Assembly (NCBI GenBank): GCA_964631565.1
Contig: CAZVYJ010000064.1
Coordinates: 1 to 14,468, forward strand
DNA from: CAZVYJ01 sp964631565
GTDB lineage: Bacteria; Planctomycetota; Phycisphaerae; SM23-33
DNA: 14,468 bases
Direction of reading: 5' to 3'
Shown: positions 6,075 to 13,640 of the stretch, in pieces
How positions within the stretch are numbered: the stretch's first letter is position 1
Layout: every line of letters starts with the position of its first letter
The notes under the pieces: model-generated
What the model was told of the DNA's origin: nothing
The model's input: only the letters and a program-made list of their open reading frames with translations
Database searches by the model: none
Made by a program: the position numbers and the translations under genes

Positions 6075-8543
6075 ATGGATGAAAACGACAGGACAAAACC
6101 GGAAATCGTTGATGACGACGATGACGCCGAAATCGTTATCACTCCCAGCGAAGGAGATGATAAACGGAAGGAAGAGGAACCGTCGCGCATTGCCATACCG
6201 GAAGAAGTGGCCGTCCTGGCCGTGCGCAATATAGTGGTGTTCCCGGGCACAGTCGTTCCTCTTTCGGTCGGCAGGCCGAAGTCGAAGCTGCTGCTGAACT
6301 CGGTTCTGCCGGAAGAAAAAGTCGTCGTTACGGTTTGCCAGAAGGACCCGGAAGTGGACGACCCCGGCTACGGCGACCTCTACAATGTTGGCACTGCCGT
6401 GATGGTGCTCAAGCTGCTCAAGGTGGACGAGGGCAATCAGAACGTAATTATCCACGGGCTTGCGAGAGTGCGCATAGTCGAGTGGCTGGGGGAAAAGCCT
6501 TATCTGCGGGCGAGGGTCGAAGTGCTCAAGGAAATCGCCGAGGAAGACAAGGAGACTGATGCGCTCGTGATGAACGTCCGTAACCTTGCCCGCCAGATCA
6601 TACAATTGTCCGCAAATATCCCGGACGAAGCGATAGTCGTTCTGAACAATATCGTCGAACCCGGTCCGCTGTCGGATTTCCTCGCTTCCAACCTGCAGAT
6701 AGAACTGTCTGCAAAGCAGGCCATGCTGGAGGAGCTTAACGTCAACCAGAGGCTGAGAAAGACAAGCCTTGAGCTTCAGAAGCAGCTTGAAGTTCTTGAG
6801 CTTTCCAACAAGATACAGAAACAGGTTCGGGCCAATATCGACAAGTCGCAGCGGGAGTATTTCCTTCAGGAGCAGCTCAAAGCCATCCAGAAGGAACTCG
6901 GCCAGGTCGATGAGAAATCGGAGGAAATCGCCCAGCTTCGCAAACAGGTCGCACAGGCAGGCATGCCCAAGGCGGTCGAGGATGAAGCCCTGCGTGACAT
7001 CGGCCGTCTCGAAAATATCCCGACGGCCTCCCCGGAATACAATGTCCTGCGGACATATCTGGACGTGATGCTCGAACTGCCCTGGAACAAGTCGTCCGAA
7101 GACAAACTCGACGTGGGTCTCGCCAGGAAAATCCTCGACGAGGATCACTACGACCTCGACAAGGTCAAGAGGCGAATCCTTGAATATCTGGCCGTCAGAA
7201 AACTTGCGCCTGAGTCGCGCGGTCCGATCCTCTGCTTTGTCGGGCCTCCGGGCGTCGGCAAAACTTCGCTCGGGCAATCAATCGCCCGCTCCATGGGACG
7301 CCGCTTCATAAGGATGTCCCTCGGCGGCATGCGCGACGAGGCCGAGCTGAGAGGGCACAGGCGGACGTATATCGGCGCCATGCCGGGCCGAATCATTCAG
7401 GAGATTCGCAAGGCCGGCACGAACAACCCCGTCTTCATGCTGGATGAACTCGACAAGGTCGGCGCCGATTTCCGCGGCGACCCGACCTCGGCGCTGCTGG
7501 AGATTCTCGACCCGGCCCAGAACCAGACGTTCCAGGATCATTACCTCAACGTGCCTTTCGACCTTCAGAAGGTTTTGTTTATCGGCACGGCGAATTACAT
7601 GACGCCGGTTCCGCCGGCGCTGCGGGACCGCATGGAAGTAATCGAGCTGCCCGGCTACACGCAGAACGAAAAACTTCAGATCGCCAGAAAATACCTTCTG
7701 CCGCGGCAAATGAAGGAAAACGGGCTTAAAGATTCGCATGCGAAATGGAACGACGACGTCATAAACCTTATTATCCAGGATTATACACGCGAAGCCGGTG
7801 TGCGGGAGCTTGAAAGGCAGATAGGCACGGTATGCCGGGCGGTCGCAGCCCTCGTAGCCGAGAAGAAAATCCGCACGAGAACGATAACACCCAGGTTCAT
7901 CCAGGAGGTTCTCGGCCCGCGGAAATACGAGAGCGAACTGGCCCTGCGAACATCGAGTCCCGGAGTCGCCACTGGCCTGGCCTATACGCCTAGCGGCGGA
8001 GAAATAATCTTTATCGAGGCGGCGTCGTATCCCGGAAAGGGCACGCTTACGCTTACAGGGCAGATAGGCGATGTGATGAAGGAATCCGTCCAGGCTGCGT
8101 ACAGTCTCGTCAAAAGCAGGGCCGCCGAAATGGGCATAACCAGCGCCAAGCTGGCCGAGACCGACATTCACGTTCATGTGCCGGCCGGTGCTATACCCAA
8201 GGACGGGCCTTCCGCCGGCGTCGCCATGTTCACGGCCCTTACGAGCATGATAACCGGGCGGGCTGTGAAAGCCGATGTCGCCATGACCGGCGAAATCACC
8301 CTGCGAGGGCTTGTTCTGCCGGTCGGCGGCATAAAGGAAAAGGTGCTGGCCGCCAAGCGGGCCGGCATCAGGACGGTCGTCATCCCGGACCGCAATCGCA
8401 AGGATCTCGTTGACGTGCCGGATGACGCCAAAAACAGTCTGGAGTTCAGATTCGCCAGGACGGTTGACGACGTATTGAACGCAGCCCTTGACGGCCGGGC
8501 GTCCGGCAAAAAGAAAACTAAATCCGCCCGCAGGAAAAGCTGA
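6075..8543 (+). CDS. lon: ATP-dependent Lon protease (LonA type)
   Basis: An 822-aa soluble LonA protease that unfolds and degrades damaged or regulatory proteins in the cytoplasm. The order is an acidic leader (about residues 1-40), the substrate-binding N domain from about 43 (VAVLAVRNIVVFPGTVVPLSVG), a coiled-coil region around 225-290, the AAA+ module with Walker A GPPGVGKT at 390-397 and Walker B VFMLDELDK, and the protease domain with Ser713 in PKDGPSAG and Lys756 in GGIKEK. The 43-residue Ser-Lys spacing equals that of the E. coli Ser679/Lys722 dyad. It is slightly longer than the usual ~780 aa because of the acidic leader and a basic tail (SGKKKTKSARRKS). The RBS is weak (AGAGG about 13 bp upstream, overlapping the end of hsp20), so translation is probably coupled to the upstream gene. 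Nothing essential is missing. Confidence 0.96.
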   Translation: MDENDRTKPEIVDDDDDAEIVITPSEGDDKRKEEEPSRIAIPEEVAVLAVRNIVVFPGTVVPLSVGRPKSKLLLNSVLPEEKVVVTVCQKDPEVDDPGYGDLYNVGTAVMVLKLLKVDEGNQNVIIHGLARVRIVEWLGEKPYLRARVEVLKEIAEEDKETDALVMNVRNLARQIIQLSANIPDEAIVVLNNIVEPGPLSDFLASNLQIELSAKQAMLEELNVNQRLRKTSLELQKQLEVLELSNKIQKQVRANIDKSQREYFLQEQLKAIQKELGQVDEKSEEIAQLRKQVAQAGMPKAVEDEALRDIGRLENIPTASPEYNVLRTYLDVMLELPWNKSSEDKLDVGLARKILDEDHYDLDKVKRRILEYLAVRKLAPESRGPILCFVGPPGVGKTSLGQSIARSMGRRFIRMSLGGMRDEAELRGHRRTYIGAMPGRIIQEIRKAGTNNPVFMLDELDKVGADFRGDPTSALLEILDPAQNQTFQDHYLNVPFDLQKVLFIGTANYMTPVPPALRDRMEVIELPGYTQNEKLQIARKYLLPRQMKENGLKDSHAKWNDDVINLIIQDYTREAGVRELERQIGTVCRAVAALVAEKKIRTRTITPRFIQEVLGPRKYESELALRTSSPGVATGLAYTPSGGEIIFIEAASYPGKGTLTLTGQIGDVMKESVQAAYSLVKSRAAEMGITSAKLAETDIHVHVPAGAIPKDGPSAGVAMFTALTSMITGRAVKADVAMTGEITLRGLVLPVGGIKEKVLAAKRAGIRTVVIPDRNRKDLVDVPDDAKNSLEFRFARTVDDVLNAALDGRASGKKKTKSARRKS

Positions 8544-8707
8544 CGAACGCCCCGAATGCTGCTGCATTTTCGCCGTATAAGCTTATGAGGAAGGCTAATT
8601 TACTTTTGGCTTGCAGGTTTATTTCGGGTATATTCAATAGAGGTGGCTGCAGCGGCAGGTTATTGCAGCGGATGGATTCATCTCAAATTCAGCAGGAGCC
8701 TTTTGCC

Positions 8708-9190
8708 ATGTCAGGAATCTTTCGACCGGAAACAGGAAGCAAACACCTTAATTTCAGTGGCGGAGGGGGCGATCGCAAGGTTGAATTTATTCTGGGCGGG
8801 ATACTGTCGGTTATTATTCTCGGCTCGATAGCGTTGATTGTCTGGCCGATGTTCAAGAGTGATAAAACCGAAGACAACGGGATGATGAAGTTTGAGTGCA
8901 TAAAGTGCGGGCACAAGTTTGAAGCCGACACGCTCACGCCAGACGGCGATCCCCAGGTGCCGCTGCCCGGCACGGTCGGTCCTCCTCCGCAAAAGTGTCC
9001 TGAATGCGGCGGCGACGCTTACCCGATGATACAGTGCCCGGAATGCGGAGCGTGGTATCTGCCGGAAAGATACAAGGACGAGAGGACAAGAGGAGTCCCG
9101 ACCCCCGGTGTCGAAATGCCGCGCGATAAATGCCCGGAATGCGGGGCGGATTACATTGATGCCGTACTTAAAAAGCGACAAAAACGATAG
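8708..9190 (+). CDS. Single-pass membrane protein with paired zinc-ribbon knuckles, unknown function
   Basis: A 160-aa protein I cannot assign to a named family. A short N-terminus (MSGIFRPETGS..., glycine-rich) leads to one transmembrane helix at about residues 26-48 (FILGGILSVIILGSIALIVW), then a soluble part with four CxxC pairs: CIKCG, CPECGG, CPECGA and CPECGA. Eight cysteines would make two zinc-ribbon sites. The lysine-rich C-terminus and the start of the soluble part (MFKSDK) suggest the zinc part is cytoplasmic. It could sense, bind or chaperone something at the inner membrane, but no function can be stated. ATG 8708 has AGGAG at 9-bp spacing; the frame is open back to 8585 but that leader is neither similar to anything known nor preceded by a better RBS. 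It lies 164 bp after lon on the same strand. Confidence 0.75.
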   Translation: MSGIFRPETGSKHLNFSGGGGDRKVEFILGGILSVIILGSIALIVWPMFKSDKTEDNGMMKFECIKCGHKFEADTLTPDGDPQVPLPGTVGPPPQKCPECGGDAYPMIQCPECGAWYLPERYKDERTRGVPTPGVEMPRDKCPECGADYIDAVLKKRQKR

Positions 9191-9311
9191 AATTGCTTAT
9201 TTTGCTTCTTTATAGAGCCGAAAGTTTCTGAAAAGCGGAATATTCAACTGTTGGCGGTTTCTGGCCGACTTTTCTGTAAATTGCAGCAAATAAGACGAGG
9301 AACCATAATTC

Positions 9312-9379
9312 GGGCGGCCTGAGCATGAATCCCCGGTGCGTCTCCCCCCGCGCGCCGTCATGCGGGCCGCCCAGTTTTC
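9312..9379 (+). terminator. Large GC-rich three-part hairpin, predicted terminator of the zinc-ribbon gene
   Basis: Three nested stems: GGGCGGCC (9312-9319) with GGCCGCCC (9365-9372); GCATGA (9323-9328) with TCATGC (9358-9363); CGGTGCG (9334-9340) with CGCGCCG (9351-9357, one G-T pair). AGTTTTC follows. It lies about 120 bp past the stop at 9190. The structure is larger than a normal terminator, so a small structured RNA is an alternative. The rest of the gap 9191-9488 shows no gene or tRNA that I can recognise. Confidence 0.5.
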
Positions 9380-9470
9380 ACCGCATAAACGGGAGGACCG
9401 ATAGCGCCGGTATAAGAGCCTCGGCCATCTATTAAATTTTCAAACCACGGCGGCCATTTTCCCCGGATAG

Positions 9471-9499
9471 CAAACTGCCGTTGTGCAACTAGCAGTTTG
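9471..9499 (-). terminator. Hairpin overlapping the thiE stop, possible terminator
   Basis: On the minus strand CAAACTGC (9499-9492) pairs with GCAGTTTG (9478-9471) around a 13-nt loop that can add a short TTG/CAA stem. The stem contains the last codons and the loop contains the TAG of the ThiE fusion gene. No real T-tract follows, so termination or mRNA 3'-end protection is only a guess. Confidence 0.35.
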
Positions 9500-10523
9500 G
9501 CAGCTTGGCCCTGATTTGCTCCGCGGCGGCCTTGGGGTTGTCGGCCGCGCAGACGGCGGAGCATACGGCCACGCTTGTGGCGCCGGCTTTCACAAGTTCG
9601 CCGACGTTGCCCGCGTTGATGCCGCCAATCGGCACCACCGGCAGATTGACCGCCTCCAGCACCGATTTGAAAGCCTCGACTCCGCGTGCCGCCCCGGCGT
9701 CCTTGGTTTTTGTGTCGAACACCGGCCCGACCGAGACGTAATCGGCCCCGGCGTTTTCGGCCGCCTTCGCCTGCTCGACGTTGCGGCAGGTCTTGCCGAC
9801 TATCGCGCCTGGCCTCAGCAGGCTGCGGGCCTCGGCAACGGGCAGGTCGCCCTGGCCGAGATGCACGCCGTCGGCCCCGACAATCGCGGCGATGTCAGGC
9901 CGGTCGTTGATGATGAGTATCTTGCCGGTTTCGTCTGTGAGTTCCCGCAGTTCGGCCGCCATCGCGAGGCAGACTTCGTCGGCGGCTTTTTTCTCGCGAA
10001 GCTGAATAGCGTCGGCGCCGCCGGCGATGGCCGCCCGTGCGCACTCACGCAGGCTGCCACGGCATATCTCGCTTGAAATCAGCACGTACAGCCTGACATC
10101 TCTGAACCGCTGGGCGGTCAGCAGCTTGCCGATAAGCCGCTGCTCCAGCGTGTAGCCGTTGTAACGCATCCGCTCGACCTTGGTGGCCGTCTGCGGCGCG
10201 ATGAACTTGGAATATTCCTCTATTGTCCGCAGCGCCTCCGACAGCCTCTTGCAGGCCGCCGCCGCCACGTCGCTCAGGCCGGCCCGCTTCGGTTCCGACG
10301 GGCTTGTTATTTCCGTGCCGATGTCGCCGGGCGTGTCGCGGCTGGTCAGCATCTCGTCGACCGGCATGGTCGAGAGTATTTCCTTCAGGTCGCTTCGCAT
10401 GTTCTTCGCCATGGCCGTGATGGCCGGGTCGTTCAGCGCAAACCGCCCGCAGTCTTCGACCACGCGCAGCGCCTCGCGAGCGCGATTGAAGTTGGCGTCG
10501 AGTATTCGATATGTCTCTCGCAT
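9489..10523 (-). CDS. thiE: ThiD2-ThiE fusion, thiamin-phosphate synthase
   Basis: A 344-aa cytoplasmic protein. Residues about 2-125 (YRILDANFNRAREALRVVEDCGRF..., ending near YNGYTLEQRL) match the ThiD2-type N-terminal domain found fused to ThiE in several phyla, proposed to phosphorylate HMP-P. Residues about 140-340 are ThiE, which joins HMP-PP and the thiazole phosphate to make thiamin phosphate: QLREK at 174-178, INDRPDIAAIVGADGVHLGQGDLP, GKTCRN, YVSVGPVFDTKTK, VPIGGINAGN and a final GATSVAVCSAV. All signature blocks are intact. I chose ATG 10523 because GGAG lies 9 bp upstream and the protein begins directly with the domain; ATG 10532 touches the RBS, and the extended frame to 10589 overlaps glyA. 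It follows glyA after 17 bp on the same strand, indicating an operon. No TPP riboswitch was seen before either gene. Confidence 0.93.
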   Translation of the reverse strand: MRETYRILDANFNRAREALRVVEDCGRFALNDPAITAMAKNMRSDLKEILSTMPVDEMLTSRDTPGDIGTEITSPSEPKRAGLSDVAAAACKRLSEALRTIEEYSKFIAPQTATKVERMRYNGYTLEQRLIGKLLTAQRFRDVRLYVLISSEICRGSLRECARAAIAGGADAIQLREKKAADEVCLAMAAELRELTDETGKILIINDRPDIAAIVGADGVHLGQGDLPVAEARSLLRPGAIVGKTCRNVEQAKAAENAGADYVSVGPVFDTKTKDAGAARGVEAFKSVLEAVNLPVVPIGGINAGNVGELVKAGATSVAVCSAVCAADNPKAAAEQIRAKLPNC

Positions 10524-10540
10524 GTCATGCATCTCCGGTT

Positions 10541-11803
10541 TCAGGACTGCCCGATGCCGCGATGGTTGGGAATCGGGAACTGCCTGCACAGTTCCGCAAC
10601 CGTCCCGCGGACGCGGGCCAGTACGGCTTCGTCGCCGTTGGAGATTAACACATCGTCTATGATTTTGGCAATCTGCTGCATCTGTTCTTTACCCATGCCG
10701 CGGGTCGTAAGCGCCGGCGTGCCGAGCCGGATGCCCGATGTCTGGGTGGCCGGCCGAGTGTCAAACGGTATCTTGTTCTTGTTCACGATAATGCCCGCCG
10801 ACGCCAGCATGTCGGCCGCAACGTGGCCGATCAGGTCTTCACGCCTGCTGCGGAGGTCTATCAGCAGCAGGTGGTTGTCCGTGCCCCCGGAAACCAGCCG
10901 CCAGCCCTTTTCCAGCAGCGCCGCGGCGAGGCTTTTGGCGTTGTCGACAATCCGCTTCGCGTAAGTTTTGAATTCCGGCTGCATCGCCTCGTAGAACGAA
11001 ACCGCCCGGGCTGCGATGGCGTGCATCATCGGGCCGCCCTGCAGGCCGGGGAATATCGCCGAGTCGATGGCCTTGGCGTACTGCTTCTTGCAGAATATCG
11101 TTCCGCCGCGCGGGCCGCGAAGCGTCTTGTGATTCGTGGTCGTCACGAAATCGCTGCAGGGCAGGGGGCTTGGATGAACGCCGGCCGCAACAAGCCCCGC
11201 GATGTGCGCCATGTCGGACATCATCATGCAGCCGACTTCCGCCGCTATCGACGCGAACGCGGCGAAGTCTATCGTACGCGGATATGCCGACGCGCCGACG
11301 ATGAGCAGGTTCGGCCGCTCCTTTATCGCGATTTCCCGGACGCGGTCCATGTCTATTACTTCGCTGCCATGTTCAACGCCGTAGCTGGCCGTCGCGAAAA
11401 ACTTGCCAGACAGGTTCATCGACATGCCGTGGCTGAGGTGCCCGCCGTGCGCCAGGTCCATGCCGAGAATCTTGTCGCCGGCCTTGAGAACGGCCAGATA
11501 GACGGCAAGGTTGGCGCTGCTGCCGGAGTGCGGCTGAACGTTCGCATGCTCCGCGCCGAACAGTTTCTTGGCGCGGTCGATGGCCAACTGTTCGATTACG
11601 TCCATGTTCTCGTTGCCGCAGTAGAATCGCCTGCCCGGGTAGCCCTCGGCGTACTTGTCGGTAAGAACGGTTCCCATGGCTTCCAGCACTGCCGGAGAGG
11701 CATGGTTCTCGGATGCGATCATTTCAAGCGTGTTCGATTGTCGCCGCAGTTCGGCTTCAATGGCGGCGGCTACCTGCGGGTCGGCCTTTTCCAGAATACT
11801 CAT
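10541..11803 (-). CDS. glyA: Serine hydroxymethyltransferase
   Basis: A full-length (420 aa) PLP enzyme that converts serine and tetrahydrofolate to glycine and 5,10-methylene-THF, the main entry of C1 units. Visible signatures are IASENHASPAVLEAMGT near the N-terminus, YAEGYPGRRFYCG, NVQPHSGSSANLAVY, the cofactor block MSDMAHIAGLVAAGVHPSP, and the PLP lysine Lys226 in TTTNHKTLRGPRGG, followed by FPGLQGGPMMHAIAA and GIRLGTPALTTRG near the end. Start ATG 11803 has AGGAGAG a few bases upstream. The ThiD2-ThiE gene lies 17 bp downstream; a shared transcript links glycine/C1 supply with thiamin synthesis, although adjacency alone does not prove joint regulation. Nothing is unusual in the protein. 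Confidence 0.97.
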   Translation of the reverse strand: MSILEKADPQVAAAIEAELRRQSNTLEMIASENHASPAVLEAMGTVLTDKYAEGYPGRRFYCGNENMDVIEQLAIDRAKKLFGAEHANVQPHSGSSANLAVYLAVLKAGDKILGMDLAHGGHLSHGMSMNLSGKFFATASYGVEHGSEVIDMDRVREIAIKERPNLLIVGASAYPRTIDFAAFASIAAEVGCMMMSDMAHIAGLVAAGVHPSPLPCSDFVTTTNHKTLRGPRGGTIFCKKQYAKAIDSAIFPGLQGGPMMHAIAARAVSFYEAMQPEFKTYAKRIVDNAKSLAAALLEKGWRLVSGGTDNHLLLIDLRSRREDLIGHVAADMLASAGIIVNKNKIPFDTRPATQTSGIRLGTPALTTRGMGKEQMQQIAKIIDDVLISNGDEAVLARVRGTVAELCRQFPIPNHRGIGQS

Positions 11804-11900
11804 CGGTTCTCTCCTGCGGATATAAGCGACATGCTGACTTATTCTCTACTTTATCCCCGACGGCGAAACAGCACAAGGAAGGATGTCGCGATTCGGTGAA

Positions 11901-12059
11901 GAATCGCAATTCAAAATTCCAAATCGCAAAAAACAAATTTCTAGCAAGTTCCAAAATACAGGTTCCAAAACTTCAAACCAGATGTTCGTTGTGTTTGAAA
12001 TTTGACTTTTGGTTATTGGAACTTATTTGGGTTTTGAAATTTGTGATTTGAAATTTCTG
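11901..12059. repeat. AT-rich imperfect inverted repeat with ~70-bp arms
   Basis: The left arm (about 11908-11978) and the right arm (about 11988-12058) are imperfect reverse complements built from words such as AATTCCAAATC, CAAATTTC and AAGTTCCAA. The best perfect core is AAGTTCCAA (11946-11954) with TTGGAACTT (12016-12024). It lies just upstream of glyA and has no coding sense. Such A/T-word repeats are seen between genes in planctomycete and related genomes; whether they are mobile, terminators or nucleoid sites is unknown. Confidence 0.7.
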
Positions 12060-12082
12060 TCCGCCCGTTGCGCCTGGTTCCG

Positions 12083-12131
12083 TTTCATTCCAGCCGGGGC
12101 CTGTTGCCCTTGATTGCCTTTCATTCCAGCC
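12083..12131 (+). repeat. Short direct repeat TTTCATTCCAGCC
   Basis: The 13-bp word TTTCATTCCAGCC occurs at 12083-12095 and again at 12119-12131, 36 bp apart, with partly similar flanks. Two copies only; it is too short and too few for a CRISPR and could be a decayed repeat unit. Confidence 0.45.
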
Positions 12132-12168
12132 CATGCCCATTTGTGTCGATTCTGCGGAACTTAAATAT

Positions 12169-12202
12169 ATGCCGCCAGGGCATTTGGGCCGTTTGGCGGC
12201 AT
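12169..12202 (-). terminator. GC hairpin downstream of the GH172 gene, possible terminator
   Basis: ATGCCGCCA (12169-12177) and TGGCGGCAT (12194-12202) form a 9-bp perfect stem with a 16-nt loop. On the minus strand it is followed by ATATTTAAG, moderately T-rich, about 130 bp past the GH172 stop. The structure is clear; the terminator role is uncertain. Confidence 0.4.
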
Positions 12203-12246
12203 GTTGCGAGCGATTTTGGAAAGAAAAAACCCGTATTCAGGAACCG

Positions 12247-12325
12247 GGAACCTGAAATTTGCGTTTAGGATTTCAGATTCAGAATTCCGAATTTGTTTCG
12301 ATATTCGAATTTCGGATTTCGAGTT
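12247..12325. repeat. Second AT-rich inverted repeat of GAATTCCGAAT-type words
   Basis: GAATTCCGAATTT and AATTTCGGATTTC, near 12281-12320, are near-complementary around a TTTCGATATTCG centre, preceded by related words (CTGAAATTTGCG, GGATTTCAGATTC). It ends about 10 bp from the GH172 stop. It is the same style of repeat as 11901-12059 but not the same sequence. With that repeat it fills the 531-bp gap 11804-12334, in which I see no gene. Confidence 0.55.
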
Positions 12326-12334
12326 TACTCCGAA

Positions 12335-13534
12335 CTATTTCTTCTTTTTCTTCGCCTCTTCTTTTTTGTGCATCGCCTTCATGCGTTTCATTTCGGTGTT
12401 GAGTTTTATCTTTTTGCCCGGGCACTGGTTTTTCTTGTCGAATATCCAGTTGCCCTGGTTGTCGGCGAGCACGGGCATGCGTTTTTCGACCGGCGGGACG
12501 TCGACAATCCGCGTCGGCTTTTCGGCGTACCAGTACGCGACCGACGAAACGTCGTTGGCGAGGTGGTTGCCGTGGCCGACTTCGATGGTGACCTTGATTT
12601 CCTTCTGGAACCGCACCGGATTTTCCAGGTGGTAGACGTAGCTGGTCTGGTAGCCGCCTACGCCCTGGCCGATGGAAATAGGCGTGCCCTTGTTCAGGCC
12701 CATGGCCGGTATTGTGTTGCCCTCGAAGACGGACGAGCCGTTCCGCAGGAACGCATTGTCCTGCATGCCCCATGCCTGATTGAAGTAGTCTTCGCTGCCG
12801 GTGCCGTGCAGGTCGGGCGGCCACTTGTAGCCGTCGACCCATATCATGTCGTCGCCTTCTCCCCACCAGGTACCCTGGAAATTCGCCACCGACAGGTTGC
12901 AGCCGATGTAATGCCCGCGGCCTTTCGTCTCGAGTATGACGTAGTTGTTGTCCCATGCGAGTTTGCCCTTGTTGGCGATATTCACCAGCGGGGTGTTGGC
13001 CATCATCTCAGGCGCCCAGCCGCCAAAGGGATTGGTCCTGCGGAACTCGGCGTGGAAGTAGCCGGTGTCCGGTTCGAATTCTTCGAGCGTTTCATAATCG
13101 ACGTAGAAATACTGGAAGTGCATTCCCTTCGATTCGTTTACAAGTTCGACGACGCAGCGTTCCCTGAACGGCATCGGAGCGTAGCAGTTCAGCGCACAGC
13201 CGCCGTAAAAACAGTCGTTGCGTCCCTTCGATGCGGTGAACAGCGCCGATTCGTACGAGGTCATTATGCAGTTGCCCAGGCCGAAGAAGTCGCCGAGCGG
13301 CACGAGCACGCTGGGGAATTTCGCGTTATCGTAGGTTATCTTCAGCAGGCACTCGCGATACTGGTATCCCTGTGTCATCCAGATATGCGTAATCTGGGCG
13401 GGGCCTTTTATGTCGGCCAGGACGGCTGTTTCGCCGGCTTCGATATGCCAGTTGTCGCCGTTTCGGCCGGTTTTGTCCCATGAGGAAAAACGTCCCGTTT
13501 TACGGTTACGGATGCGGGCAAGATCGTTCAGCAT
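12335..13534 (-). CDS. DUF2961 / GH172-family glycoside hydrolase
   Basis: A 399-aa protein of the DUF2961 family, now GH172, whose characterised members cleave fructofuranosyl or arabinofuranosyl linkages (difructose anhydride and arabinan-type substrates). The catalytic region is visible: GTWWGEGDDMIWVDG, then GTGSEDYFNQAWG, with two conserved Glu at about 226 and 248, 22 residues apart, close to the spacing of the known catalytic pair. The N-terminal block WDKTGRNGDNWHIEAGETAVLADIKGPAQITHIWMT is also typical. There is no signal peptide, so the enzyme should be cytoplasmic and act on imported sugars. The C-terminus is a strongly basic tail (KKEEAKKKKK). ATG 13534 has AAGGAG at 6-bp spacing; ATG 13540 abuts the RBS. 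It is divergent from an AraC-type gene that probably controls it. The substrate cannot be stated. Confidence 0.88.
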   Translation of the reverse strand: MLNDLARIRNRKTGRFSSWDKTGRNGDNWHIEAGETAVLADIKGPAQITHIWMTQGYQYRECLLKITYDNAKFPSVLVPLGDFFGLGNCIMTSYESALFTASKGRNDCFYGGCALNCYAPMPFRERCVVELVNESKGMHFQYFYVDYETLEEFEPDTGYFHAEFRRTNPFGGWAPEMMANTPLVNIANKGKLAWDNNYVILETKGRGHYIGCNLSVANFQGTWWGEGDDMIWVDGYKWPPDLHGTGSEDYFNQAWGMQDNAFLRNGSSVFEGNTIPAMGLNKGTPISIGQGVGGYQTSYVYHLENPVRFQKEIKVTIEVGHGNHLANDVSSVAYWYAEKPTRIVDVPPVEKRMPVLADNQGNWIFDKKNQCPGKKIKLNTEMKRMKAMHKKEEAKKKKK

Positions 13535-13555
13535 AGTCATCTCCTTGGCGGACAG

Positions 13556-13575
13556 TTATATGCATTATGTTATGG
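13556..13575 (+). promoter_or_regulatory. Putative regulator operator, copy 1
   Basis: TTATATGCATTATGTTATGG, matching copy 2 at 17 of 20 positions in the same orientation. It lies 10 bp upstream of the GH172 RBS and covers a TATAAC that could be a -10 box on the minus strand. AraC-family proteins commonly bind direct repeats; the assignment is inference. Confidence 0.5.
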
Positions 13576-13605
13576 CACGCAGAAATCAGGCTACGATGGT
13601 ATTCT

Positions 13606-13634
13606 TTGTTAGCGGCGGCTAAAATGGATATAGT
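13606..13634 (+). promoter_or_regulatory. Predicted promoter of the AraC-type gene
   Basis: TTGTTA (13606-13611), 17-bp spacer, TATAGT (13629-13634): 4/6 and 5/6 matches to sigma70 boxes with ideal spacing. Transcription would start near 13641, at the first base of operator copy 2. Confidence 0.45.
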
Positions 13635-13640
13635 TATAGA

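Noticed and set aside
6066..7277. Long minus-strand open frames under lon (6066-7277 and 7278-8567)
   Set aside because: They are mirror frames of lon codon bias and have no recognisable protein features.
9312..9373. tRNA-like element (GGGCGGC...GCCGCCC plus A)
   Set aside because: Too short for a standard tRNA, with no recognisable anticodon arm or GGTTCGA-type T arm; the stems are nested as one hairpin.
9483..10076. Long open frame opposite the ThiE fusion gene (similarly 10823-11899 opposite glyA and 12293-13483 opposite GH172)
   Set aside because: These are antisense shadows of GC-rich genes, with no known domain and no RBS, while the other strand encodes clear conserved enzymes.
10524..11900. 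TPP riboswitch controlling the thiamin gene
   Set aside because: No CTGAGA or similar THI-box core was seen before glyA or in the short glyA-thiE gap.
11901..12330. CRISPR array
   Set aside because: The repeats are inverted, imperfect A/T words or a single pair of 13-mers, with no regular repeat-spacer pattern and no cas genes.
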